Source: DASUAS01 sp963841415 | GTDB lineage: Bacteria > Actinomycetota > Acidimicrobiia > IMCC26256 > DASPTH01 | DNA: 64,000 bases | Direction: 5' to 3' | Assembly (NCBI GenBank): GCA_963841415.1 | Contig: CAWJCN010000005.1 | Span: 150,741-214,740 of the forward strand | Shown: positions 50,425 to 58,487 of the stretch, piece after piece | Layout of the letters: each line of letters opens with the position of its first letter | Numbering within the stretch: position 1 is the stretch's first letter | The notes under the pieces: generated by a model | What the model saw: only the letters and a program-made list of their open reading frames with translations | Database searches by the model: none | What the model was told of the DNA's origin: nothing | Program-made: the position numbers and the translations under genes

Positions 50425-50898
50425 TCAGCCAGCCGGAGGTGAATCGTTGTCGAAGACCGGATGGTCGTCGAGCACCTGATGCGCGCGGAGGTCGCCGTGC
50501 AACCCGGCAATAAAGGTGCGCGACGCGAAGCGCCAGGCGCCGTCGACGCGCTCGAACGTGTCGTGGTATCCGCCCGTGATGATCGGTTGCAGCGGGAGGT
50601 CGTCGACCTGTTGGTACACGACATACACGGAACGGCAGGTGGCCGTAGCTGCGCTGGCGTCCACATGGATGATTGGGTTGAGCGTCGTGTGCGTCGTATG
50701 GGGCGAGCCGTCGGGGTAGATCCGGAAGATCTGGCGATAGAGCTCCAACACCTCGGAGCTGCCCCGCCACGTCTGGTCGATGGTGTCCGCGCTCATCATG
50801 GCGTGTTCGAACAGCGCTGCCATCGCTTCGAGATCGCCGGTGTCGAGGCGCGCCTGGTACTCGTACAAGAGGTTCTCGATCTCACCCCGGTCGCTCAT
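50425..50898 (-). CDS. SnoaL/NTF2-like protein (paralogue 2)
   Basis: 157 residues from ATG 50898. EIENLLYEYQARLDTGDLEA and TGGYHDTFERVDGAWRFASR place it in the same NTF2-like group as 41624-42067. It is convergent with the SDR gene and divergent from the Rieske gene. The family includes isomerases and dehydratases and also many small subunits of ring-hydroxylating oxygenases, which makes a partnership with the Rieske protein possible, although the genes are on opposite strands. Confidence 0.82.
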   Translation of the reverse strand: MSDRGEIENLLYEYQARLDTGDLEAMAALFEHAMMSADTIDQTWRGSSEVLELYRQIFRIYPDGSPHTTHTTLNPIIHVDASAATATCRSVYVVYQQVDDLPLQPIITGGYHDTFERVDGAWRFASRTFIAGLHGDLRAHQVLDDHPVFDNDSPPAG

Positions 50899-51044
50899 CG
50901 TTTCGAACATCCTCAACGGGAGAAGTCACCGCGTCAATCGATGTGTTCGGCGTCGCGAGCTCGGCTCGGTCGCGCCGTCGTCAACGTAACTCCTCGCGGT
51001 GCTGCAGCAAAGACCACCGTCCGGCGTACCTTGGGGGAGAAACC

Positions 51045-52007
51045 GTGAGCGACGTGACGATCGAAGATGCTGCGTCTTCGGCGACCGCACTTCCGGTGCT
51101 GCCGCACCAGAACTGGTTCGCAGTTGCGCTCAGTGCCGAACTGCCGATCGGTGGTGTGATCGGTGTGCCGTACGCGGACGGCCGTCTCGCGCTGTTCCGT
51201 CGGAGCGATGGATCGGTGGTGGCGCTGTCGTCTCGTTGCGCACACATGGGTGCCGACCTGGCCGCGGGAGATGTCGTCGAGGACCAACTTCGCTGCATGT
51301 TCCACCACTTCTGCTACGACGCGGACGGTCGCTGCACCAAGGTGCCTTCGAGCGATCGCATCCCGTCGAGCGCCCGGGTGCACAGCTTCCCAGTGGACGA
51401 GAGCGTCGGCCTGGTATGGATCTTCAACGGCGAGGCTCCGCCATCGCCCCCGCCTGGGATCGCCGACTACGACGCTGACGCCCTGGCAGTCCGGGCGAGG
51501 CGGACCGACCTGTTCGACGTAGACCCGTGGGTGATCATCGCCAATTCGTTCGATTTCATGCACCTTCGCTACGTCCACGGGCTCCAGTTCGACTTCGACG
51601 AATCGACGATCCGGTGGGACGATCGCGCGGTCGCGTACGAGATGACGTTCACGATGCCCGACGGTCTCGTCGCACACCAGCGCATCTCAGTCTCGGGGAC
51701 CAACACGGTCTCCTACGTGACCGGTGGTGACGTCGACAGCATGGGGCTGTTCACGTCGACGCCGGTGGGAGACGGGTCGCAGAGCTACTACGTGGCGGCC
51801 AGCCCGCATGGCCCTCAGGATGAGGTCGAGGAACGGCTGCAGCTGCAGGAGCACATCGCAGACGAACTGCTGAAGGACGACACGCGGGCGTTGGCGAAGA
51901 TGCGCTTCCAGCAGGGTGCGTTCGTCTCCGAGGATCGCAGCATCGTTCGCTATCTGCGCTACGTCCGGTCGTTCCCGACCAACGATCCGTCGCGCTGGTT
52001 GTCCTGA
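51045..52007 (+). CDS. Rieske [2Fe-2S] non-haem iron oxygenase
   Basis: 320 residues. The Rieske cluster ligands are CAHMGADL (Cys, His) and CMFHHFCYD (Cys, His). The catalytic iron motif follows as NSFDFMHLRYVHG, with Asp and two His. The overall length is near that of small Rieske monooxygenases (for example KshA-like or aromatic demethylases, usually 350-390), so it is somewhat short at the C-terminus. GTG 51045 follows GGGGGAGA. No ferredoxin or reductase gene is adjacent. It lies just inside direct repeat B. Confidence 0.88.
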   Translation: MSDVTIEDAASSATALPVLPHQNWFAVALSAELPIGGVIGVPYADGRLALFRRSDGSVVALSSRCAHMGADLAAGDVVEDQLRCMFHHFCYDADGRCTKVPSSDRIPSSARVHSFPVDESVGLVWIFNGEAPPSPPPGIADYDADALAVRARRTDLFDVDPWVIIANSFDFMHLRYVHGLQFDFDESTIRWDDRAVAYEMTFTMPDGLVAHQRISVSGTNTVSYVTGGDVDSMGLFTSTPVGDGSQSYYVAASPHGPQDEVEERLQLQEHIADELLKDDTRALAKMRFQQGAFVSEDRSIVRYLRYVRSFPTNDPSRWLS

Positions 52008-52151
52008 TCGGACGGGAGCGGTCAGACCGCAGCAGAGAGGCCCGGGCTTTCGCCTCCGGGGAGGTGAACCTGCAACACGGCCATTTCGAGCGATGTGGAC
52101 CTGCAACCTGCTGACCTGCTGTTTCGCGCCACACCATTATCTGAGCGCGAC

Positions 52152-52229
52152 GTCGAACGACGAAGGCCCAGGTCAGAGACCTGGGCCTCGTGAGATGGTG
52201 GCGGGGGCTCGATATCCGCGTTAGCTGCA
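52152..52229 (+). repeat. Direct repeat B: terminator plus tRNA-3'-end-like sequence (candidate att scar)
   Basis: 78 bp partner of 40785-40863 with the same order of parts and about 80 percent identity by eye. The hairpin (AGGCCCAGGT / ACCTGGGCCT, loop CAGAG) and TGGTGGCGGGGGCTCGAT are shared; the spacer TTGTTACT in A is CGTGAGA here. Together the copies bracket 11.3 kb. Confidence 0.65.
52164..52188. terminator. Hairpin inside direct repeat B
   Basis: Ten-base stem AGGCCCAGGT/ACCTGGGCCT with a five-base loop, 150 bp after the Rieske stop. It would terminate that gene. The T-tract is weak. Confidence 0.6.
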
Positions 52230-52623
52230 ACGATCGAACTCGGGCGGTGATCGTGGTTGTTCGGCGTGAGCAAGCAGCGGCGTCACCGAGTAGTTCCGCG
52301 TCGCGGTCGGATAGGAGGCGTGCCTTCCCCCCTTGACGACCCAGTTAATGCATGTCGTCAAGAAGCGAGTCGGCGATCTCCTCTCGAACAATTGAAGATC
52401 GTCGTCAGGCCACGTGAACACGTCTGCCAGCGGCCGCGACGCATCATCTTCGGTGGGAGTTGTCTCAGGAAATGGGGTTGTCGTCGCAACCCGATCATCT
52501 GTCGAAGATCACGTGAAGTTCGCGCGGTACCCGCATCACGGCACTACGGATGACCGGCGGTGGTGCATCGGGGTCGAGAAGCTCGGTCTGCAGGTTGCCG
52601 CTGGAGCGCACACGGCCTGACCA
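52230..52623. other. Intergenic stretch with an unassigned minus-strand reading frame
   Basis: No recognised gene in about 390 bp. A minus frame, open from about 52515 to 52221, contains ASRPLADVFTWPDDDLQLFE and could be a short gene from GTG 52421 or a fragment of a larger one. Base composition is noticeably less GC-rich than around it, which suggests foreign or decayed DNA. Confidence 0.4.
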
Positions 52624-53616
52624 TCAGGCTTCACGAATGTTGTCGAGGGTGGCAACCTGAGAGATGAAGTCATCGACCCGGTCCCACATTCGCTGGCGTG
52701 TTCCCGCGAAGTTGTGCATGTGCGCCATGCGCGGTACCACGATTGCGGCGATGTCGGTCGCGTTCGTGAACGCGGCCAGCTCGGCGACGGGCCCTTGACA
52801 GACATCACGTTCGCCCATCCCGACCAACACGGGAACATCGATGCTGGCGGCTTCGGCCGCGACCACTCCAGGCAGGACCAGCGCCGCGGCCAGACCGGGA
52901 ACGGTGGTGCTTCCCCAGATCGGAGCCGTCTCCCGTATCGGATGCCCGCCGGCGAAGTCAGCCTCGACGAACGACTCGGGAACGTCTTCCCAGAAGAACG
53001 CGTAGCGCCAATCCGTCGCTTGGACGAACAGCGCGGCCGCTTCGTCGGGCGGTGTTCCCTCGGGAACGACGACGTGCGCACCGCCCGGCCTGCTCGGCAT
53101 AGAAGTGCACACCATGCTCGAGCCCAACATGGCCACCCCGTCGAACGTTCGGTGGTACGCCTGCATAGCCGCGAGGACGTGTCCTCCCATCGACTGGCCA
53201 GCGCCCACGACACACGCAGGATCGATCGCGCCGATATCTGGAGCGAGCGAGCCGTCGCGAAGACGGTCGAGGATCAAGTTCACTGCCGCATCGTTTGCCG
53301 CGGCGACGACGTCGAGCGTCGTGACCTCGAAAGGCGGGACGCTGCTCTCGCCGACCCCGAGGTGGTCCAGCGCGACCACGATCGTGCCGCGCCGGTTATG
53401 GTACTGCGCTTCGCTGTAGCCGTCCTCTGGGATGTCGAAGTAGTGGCGGTTGTAGCCGGCGCCCGGCATGGCCAGGAGAACAGCCGGCCGTTTGGGGAGC
53501 GCGTCAGCCACGGGGAGGAACACGGTCGCGGCCAGCTGCCAGTTGTCCTCGCCGTCGAACGTCGATGGAACTGCCGGTCGGGCTTCTACGCGTTGCGACC
53601 CGGTTGATGAGGTCAT
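52624..53616 (-). CDS. Alpha/beta hydrolase
   Basis: 330 residues. Oxyanion region LLAMPGAGYNRHYFDIP, nucleophile Ser in VGAGQSMGGHVLAA, acid in MGERDVCQGP and His in PRMAHMHNF. No signal peptide, so cytoplasmic. The elongated first third resembles proline iminopeptidase/dienelactone-type hydrolases rather than the meta-cleavage hydrolases. Same strand as the solute-binding protein gene downstream and probably co-transcribed with it. Confidence 0.88.
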   Translation of the reverse strand: MTSSTGSQRVEARPAVPSTFDGEDNWQLAATVFLPVADALPKRPAVLLAMPGAGYNRHYFDIPEDGYSEAQYHNRRGTIVVALDHLGVGESSVPPFEVTTLDVVAAANDAAVNLILDRLRDGSLAPDIGAIDPACVVGAGQSMGGHVLAAMQAYHRTFDGVAMLGSSMVCTSMPSRPGGAHVVVPEGTPPDEAAALFVQATDWRYAFFWEDVPESFVEADFAGGHPIRETAPIWGSTTVPGLAAALVLPGVVAAEAASIDVPVLVGMGERDVCQGPVAELAAFTNATDIAAIVVPRMAHMHNFAGTRQRMWDRVDDFISQVATLDNIREA

Positions 53617-53652
53617 GTCTTTCCTACGGGGTGTAATGCCTTCGGCCCATAC

Positions 53653-55002
53653 TCATGACAACGGCAGTGGCCCGCTCAGCCTGCCGGTGCAGTCGTGGTC
53701 GTCGCCGTGGTCCCAGCCCGGTTCGCGGCGATCGAACTTCGGGTCGCCTATCAGCTTGCTCTTGATCGGCTTCCCACCATTCAGCACCTTGAACTTGCCA
53801 TCTTTGACGATCAGGAACCAGTTGCAACTCGTCTCGGGCGTCTTCCCGAAGGTGTCGTAACCCACCTGGAGAGGCAAACAGGTAAGTCCGGCTGCGTCGT
53901 ACTTGCCGAGTTTGCGGATCCCGTCGACGAAACCCTGCCGGGTTGGGTTCGCGCCGGCGTGTTCGAGTCCCGTGATCGCCATGTCGCACGCGATGTAGCC
54001 CGTGTATGCGCCGTAGTCGGGCACACCGGTGATCCCGGCGTACTTCTTGAGGTTGGCGCGGAACTTCTTGACTGCCGGGTCCTTGGTGAGCTCGACCGGC
54101 TTATACGCGGAGAACAGGACGTCGTTGGGTGTCATGAGCTTAGCGACAGGCTGGTCGAGCAATGCCTGGCTGTAGCCGGTGGCGAGGATGCTTGCCTTCA
54201 TCTTCACGCCGTTCTGCTGAAGGGCCTGCACGATCGCGAAGTTCGTGTCACTGTCGAGCGGCAGGTACAGCCCATCCGCGCCGGAGTTCTTGATCCCGAG
54301 CACGATCGGCTGCACGTCCTTGGAGCCGAATTCCAGCGTGGTGTTGGTGTACGCGTTCTCGAGACCGACTTCAGGCGCCGCGTACTTCTGTACGGCTTCC
54401 ACCGATGCCGTCCCCGACGGCGACGAGCTGTAGGCGATCGACGCCAATTTCTTGGCACCGAGCTGCTTCGCGATCTTGGCGGGCCAGTCGGGTGTGAGCC
54501 CGTTCACGGGTGCGATGTTGCCGAGCGCCGAGAGGATGTTCTCGTTGCCCTTCACCCCGTAGTAGTTGCCGTCGAAGCCGCCGCCGATTTCCGGCACACC
54601 GTTTTCCTTGAGGAAGCGATAGGTGAGGAAGGCCAGTCCCGAGTTGTTGATCACCGCGAACACGTTGCGGTTCTGCACGAGGTCCTGGGCTGCCGTGAGG
54701 TTCTGGCCCGACGACTTGTCATCGATGGCTACGAGGTCGATCTTGCGGCCGTGCACTCCACCGGCTGCGTTCTGCGCGTCGATACGGGCCTGACACGCCT
54801 TGTTCGAGTCCTCGAAGGTGGGGCTGGCGACTCCGGTCTGCGACGAGATGAAACCGAGCTTCACCGTGTCGCGAGTCACCCCCGGCACGTCTGCGGATTG
54901 TGCGCCCGCCACTCCGGCAATCGTTCCTGCGCTGATGAGGCCAGCGAGTGCTGCGGCGATCAGTGCGCGCCGCGTGCCCTTCAGCTTCAGTTGTTCTTTC
55001 AT
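53653..55002 (-). CDS. ABC transporter solute-binding protein (Peripla_BP_6 type)
   Basis: 449 residues. ATG 55002 is preceded by GGGGGG-AAAC. A signal peptide (LKLKGTRRALIAAALAGLIS) ends at AGAQSA. The mature protein starts VTRDTVKLGFISSQTG and has NAAGGVHGRKIDLVAIDD, both standard for the Leu/Ile/Val-type receptor fold. It differs from the receptor at 4427 in most positions, so a separate ligand is likely. No permease genes are nearby, so it may feed an importer encoded elsewhere. Confidence 0.88.
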   Translation of the reverse strand: MKEQLKLKGTRRALIAAALAGLISAGTIAGVAGAQSADVPGVTRDTVKLGFISSQTGVASPTFEDSNKACQARIDAQNAAGGVHGRKIDLVAIDDKSSGQNLTAAQDLVQNRNVFAVINNSGLAFLTYRFLKENGVPEIGGGFDGNYYGVKGNENILSALGNIAPVNGLTPDWPAKIAKQLGAKKLASIAYSSSPSGTASVEAVQKYAAPEVGLENAYTNTTLEFGSKDVQPIVLGIKNSGADGLYLPLDSDTNFAIVQALQQNGVKMKASILATGYSQALLDQPVAKLMTPNDVLFSAYKPVELTKDPAVKKFRANLKKYAGITGVPDYGAYTGYIACDMAITGLEHAGANPTRQGFVDGIRKLGKYDAAGLTCLPLQVGYDTFGKTPETSCNWFLIVKDGKFKVLNGGKPIKSKLIGDPKFDRREPGWDHGDDHDCTGRLSGPLPLS

Positions 55003-55088
55003 GTTTCCCCCCGTTTCACTAGCTGTGTCCGTCCATGCCGGACATGTGTGTCCATTGACCGAGTTCCGAACTTCAGGGACGCTGGCAG

Positions 55089-56111
55089 CTAGGCGTCGGC
55101 GAGCTCCTTGGCAAAGCCGACGCGCTCGAACGCCGTGTGGATCTGCTGCTTCGCCGCTTCGGGCAGGATCCCCTGCGGCGGTCTCGAGTGCGGGTAGTCG
55201 CCGACGGGGAGGCCGATGACCGCGGCCGCGTAGCGGAACGCCTCCCCCCAGTGCGTGAAGTAGTCCGGGCGTCCCGGATAGCGCGTGAACCAACTCCCGA
55301 CTTCGCCGCTGATCTGGTCAAGCCCAGTGTCGAGCGCGTGCTGGATGGCTTCGGCGAGTCGGCCGTCCCACACCAGGTTCCAGTACGTGGTGAGGATGCG
55401 CTTCTCGGGAATCTCGTGGAGATAACCACTGGTACCGAGTTGCGCCGGACCGACGATTCCCTGCTGCAACCATCCGGCCTTGTAGACGATCGGGTCGCAC
55501 TCCCAGATGACGAGTCCAGGCGCGAGGGCGTGCTCGGCCTTGCTCCGCCACGGCTGCATCAGCCCTTCCTTGATCGCGCACACGGCCGGAATGTCGTTGG
55601 CGATGTGTGCGACCTCTTCGGGAGCGAGCACGTAACCCGACGATGCCGAGTTGAACAGGCCGAGCGCGATATCGGTGCGGTCGGCGATGTACCGGAAGAA
55701 GCGGTGCACACCCTCCCCCGCGTGGACCTCCATCGGCGGCGTTTGCAGATAGCAGATGTCGGCCCCGGAGGCCTCGGCGTGGCGCGTCAGTTCGAGGCAG
55801 TCCTTCGCGGAGGCCGCGCTCGTGCACGCCTGGATCACCGTGTCGGGTGCGAGCGCGCGCGCCTCGTCGACCGCTACCTCGAGCAACCGCTTGCGCTCGT
55901 CGATGGTCAAGGACCACCACTCCGCGATCCCGCTGGTGAGCCAGAGCATGGGGTGGCCGAGGTCGCCGACGCAGTAGCGGACGAGGGCCCGGTAGGCGTC
56001 GTAGTCGATGTCGTCGCCGTCCGTTCCGCTGAACGGTGTGTACAACGAGTTGCCGATGCCGTGGAGGCCGCCGGAGGCGGCCCATTCCTTCGCCTCGCGT
56101 GCTGAGGCCAT
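55089..56111 (-). CDS. DapA-like (dihydrodipicolinate synthase/N-acetylneuraminate lyase) aldolase
   Basis: 340-residue TIM-barrel Schiff-base aldolase or dehydratase. The catalytic Lys is in PAVCAIKEGLMQPW and the GNSLYTPFSGTDGDDIDYD opening plus ICYLQTPPMEV segment match the family. DapA itself is about 290 residues and has the GTTGE loop; here that position reads LTSGIAEWWSL, so it is not a lysine-biosynthesis enzyme. ATG 56111 has AAGGAAGG upstream. Position next to TetR and PanC-like genes suggests it makes or breaks a keto acid of that pathway. Confidence 0.85.
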   Translation of the reverse strand: MASAREAKEWAASGGLHGIGNSLYTPFSGTDGDDIDYDAYRALVRYCVGDLGHPMLWLTSGIAEWWSLTIDERKRLLEVAVDEARALAPDTVIQACTSAASAKDCLELTRHAEASGADICYLQTPPMEVHAGEGVHRFFRYIADRTDIALGLFNSASSGYVLAPEEVAHIANDIPAVCAIKEGLMQPWRSKAEHALAPGLVIWECDPIVYKAGWLQQGIVGPAQLGTSGYLHEIPEKRILTTYWNLVWDGRLAEAIQHALDTGLDQISGEVGSWFTRYPGRPDYFTHWGEAFRYAAAVIGLPVGDYPHSRPPQGILPEAAKQQIHTAFERVGFAKELADA

Positions 56112-56121
56112 GGCCTTCCTT

Positions 56122-56688
56122 TCAGTTCGGTGCTCGGCTGAACGCGCCGAGCACGAGGTCGAGGACGGCGTCGATGTCCTCCTTCGCCACCGGCATTCGC
56201 GCGACGACAGGCCGGTAGATGAACGGCGCACGGACGACGTCCACGAGCAGGCCGACGTCGACGTCGGCCGACAGCTCGCCGCGCTCGATGGCCCGGCGGA
56301 CGACCTCCTCGAAGCCGTCGCGGGCGCGCCGCATCGCCTGCATGTGGAGCTCCGCGAGCTCGGGATCCCTCACCGCGGCGTCGATGAACGACGGGAAGAT
56401 CCGGCCGATGTCGGGCCGATTGAAGTAGTCGACGAGGTGCGAGAGCAGGATCGCGAGGTCCTCGCGCAGCGACTCGCCGGGTGTCTCGACGTACGGCCCT
56501 TGCACCGACGACAACGCGGCGTGGATGAGCTGCGCACGCGAGCCCCAATGACGGTAGATGGTCGCCTTGCTCATCCCTGCCCGCGCCGCGACCATGTCGA
56601 CCGTCGCGCGCGAGACGCCGTGTTCAGCGATTACGTCGAGCGTCGCCTCGAAGATGTCGACGTCGGAGTTGCGGGCGCGGGGCGACAC
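56122..56688 (-). CDS. TetR-family transcriptional regulator
   Basis: 188 residues, GTG 56688. Helix-turn-helix: VDMVAARAGMSKATIYRHWG. The tail is a TetR_C-type ligand-binding domain. Three bases separate its start from the PanC-like stop. Embedded in the DapA/PanC/SDR run, it is the probable local repressor; a candidate operator dyad lies at 58404. Confidence 0.9.
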   Translation of the reverse strand: MSPRARNSDVDIFEATLDVIAEHGVSRATVDMVAARAGMSKATIYRHWGSRAQLIHAALSSVQGPYVETPGESLREDLAILLSHLVDYFNRPDIGRIFPSFIDAAVRDPELAELHMQAMRRARDGFEEVVRRAIERGELSADVDVGLLVDVVRAPFIYRPVVARMPVAKEDIDAVLDLVLGAFSRAPN

Positions 56689-56691
56689 TGC

Positions 56692-57543
56692 TCAGACCTC
56701 CGGGAGCTCGACGCCGACGTTGTCGACCAGGCGGACCGATCCGAGTTCGATCGAGGCCAGCAGCCGCGCCGAACCAGCGAGATCATCGAGCGGCTGCATC
56801 GTCGGACCATCAACCGCGGCGAAGTACACGATCTTCGCGACGTCACCGACGGTGTCGACGAACACCTTCTCCACCTCGGCAGTGGTCGTGACCCCCGCGA
56901 TCGCCGCGTCACGACTCGCGCACAGCGCTCGGTGAAGCACGGGGGCGACCGCCCGCTGCTCCGTTGTCAGTTGCCCGTTGCGGCTCGAGACAGCAAGGCC
57001 ATCGTCTTCGCGGATGGTGGGACAGCCGAGTACGTCGACAGGAAACGCAAGATCAGCGGCCAGTCGGACGAACATCACCAGCTGCTGCCAGTCCTTCTCG
57101 CCGAAGTAGTTGCGACAGGGACCGAACATGTTCCAGAGCTTGCACATCGCCAACGCGATCAGGTCGAGATGCGCAGGGTCCTCCAGCTGTGGGATGCCGC
57201 TCGACATCGCGGGGAGCGAGACGGTGGTCATCGGCGCGACGGGGAACATCAGGTCGCCGCTCGGCGCGAACAGGATGTCGCACCCCGCCTCTTCCGCGAG
57301 GGGGAAGTCATGGCCCGCATCGCGCTCGTACGCGATCGTGGTTCCCGGGCGCCACGACAGATCGCCCGGCGCTCCGCCCCAGTACAGCGCGGTGACGTCG
57401 TTCTCCGCTGCCGCCTGTCGGATGAGCGACTGATGCCCCTCGTGCATCCCTCCGCTGGTACCCACCATGCCGACCCGCTGGCCGCGCGCCCGGGCCGGGT
57501 CGAGCAGCGCGCGCAGCTCGCTCACGGTCCGGAACTGCTCCAT
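56692..57543 (-). CDS. Divergent pantoate-beta-alanine-ligase-like enzyme (PanC paralogue)
   Basis: 283 residues, PanC length. Kept PanC features: the HIGH-type GMHEGHQSLIRQA, the YFGEKDWQQLVM motif and the KMSKS-like SSRN (LAVSSRNGQL). Changed features: the PTMGALHEGH Met-Gly entry is GTSGGMHEGH, and the pantoate-binding NPxQFGPNED block reads LYWGGAPGDLSWRPG. The ATP side is therefore conserved while the acid-binding side is rebuilt. Most likely an AMP-forming ligase joining a different carboxylate to an amine. ATG 57543, eighteen bases after the SDR stop. Confidence 0.8.
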   Translation of the reverse strand: MEQFRTVSELRALLDPARARGQRVGMVGTSGGMHEGHQSLIRQAAAENDVTALYWGGAPGDLSWRPGTTIAYERDAGHDFPLAEEAGCDILFAPSGDLMFPVAPMTTVSLPAMSSGIPQLEDPAHLDLIALAMCKLWNMFGPCRNYFGEKDWQQLVMFVRLAADLAFPVDVLGCPTIREDDGLAVSSRNGQLTTEQRAVAPVLHRALCASRDAAIAGVTTTAEVEKVFVDTVGDVAKIVYFAAVDGPTMQPLDDLAGSARLLASIELGSVRLVDNVGVELPEV

Positions 57544-57560
57544 CGTCTCGCCTTCCCGTC

Positions 57561-58382
57561 CTACGCGTCCTGACCGGCGCGCATGCCGGCGAAGTCGAGC
57601 TCGGGCAATGCCTGGTGACACAGCGCCCCACCGTCGATGGCCAGTTCGATGCCGGTCACGTATTTCGATTCGTCCGACGCCAGGTACACGACTCCAGCTG
57701 CGATGTCGGCCGGTTCGCCAAAGCGGAGCACCATGATGTTCTTCTCGAATGCAGCCCGGTACGCCGGGTTGGCGAGGATCGGCGCCATCGCATCGGTGCC
57801 CGTGTAGATGAAGCCGACGATGATCGTGTTCGCACGGATGTCGTCCTTGCCGAAGTCGACCGCCATCTGGCGCGTCAACGCGTTGATCGCACCCTTCGAC
57901 GCGTGGTACGCGGGCCGGTGCGGTAGCGCCGACTTCGACGAGCTCGCCGAGATGTTCACGATCGAACCGCTGCCCGCCTTGCGCATCTCGGGGATCGCAT
58001 GCTTCGACGCCCACACGGTGCCCATCAACGCGATGCGCAAGATCTGACCGAAGGTCTCGTCGTCGACCTCGTCGACGTGGCTGTCCTTGCCGCCGCCGAC
58101 CTCGTCGGCGATTGCGTTGTTCACCAGCGTCGTGAGCGACCCGAACCGTTCGACCGTTGCCGCAACCGCGCCCGCCACCTGGTCCTCGAAGCCGCTGTCA
58201 GCTTGGACATACATGGCTCGACCACCGGCGTCGTTGACGCGGGCTTCCACCGCGCGACCCGCGTCGACCGACCGGCCGGTGAAGGCGACCGCCGCGCCCT
58301 CGGACGCCAGCATCTCCACGATCCCTTGGCCGATCCCGCGGGTGCCGCCGGTCACCAGCGCCACCTTCCCCTCGAGCCGCAT
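57561..58382 (-). CDS. Short-chain dehydrogenase/reductase
   Basis: 273 residues from ATG 58382. Motifs TGGTRGIGQGI, LVNNAIADE (degenerate NNAG), catalytic Ser in ISASSSKSA and YHASKGAI. GIELAIDGG closes the fold. First gene of the minus-strand run that continues with PanC-like, TetR and DapA-like genes; its promoter region holds the dyad at 58404. Confidence 0.9.
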   Translation of the reverse strand: MRLEGKVALVTGGTRGIGQGIVEMLASEGAAVAFTGRSVDAGRAVEARVNDAGGRAMYVQADSGFEDQVAGAVAATVERFGSLTTLVNNAIADEVGGGKDSHVDEVDDETFGQILRIALMGTVWASKHAIPEMRKAGSGSIVNISASSSKSALPHRPAYHASKGAINALTRQMAVDFGKDDIRANTIIVGFIYTGTDAMAPILANPAYRAAFEKNIMVLRFGEPADIAAGVVYLASDESKYVTGIELAIDGGALCHQALPELDFAGMRAGQDA

Positions 58383-58403
58383 GGTCGCTCCCTCGCCGCC
58401 AAG

Positions 58404-58426
58404 TGAAACGAGACTGTATTGTTTCA
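58404..58426. promoter_or_regulatory. Dyad between divergent SDR and DapB-like genes, putative operator
   Basis: Arms TGAAAC and GTTTCA separated by 11 bases, in the 105-bp divergent region. The local sequence is far more AT-rich than its surroundings, as a promoter would be. A natural target for the TetR regulator at 56122. Confidence 0.45.
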
Positions 58427-58487
58427 TCGTAGAGAGGGAAAGGCCTCATTGCAAGGTCCCGCACGGGAGAGACGAGGGGAGCAGCAC

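Noticed and set aside
55089..56111. Annotating the aldolase as lysine-pathway DapA
   Set aside because: It is about 50 residues longer, lacks the GTTGE loop and lies among non-lysine genes.
56692..57543. Annotating the ligase as pantothenate synthetase
   Set aside because: The pantoate-binding block is replaced and neither panB nor panD is nearby.
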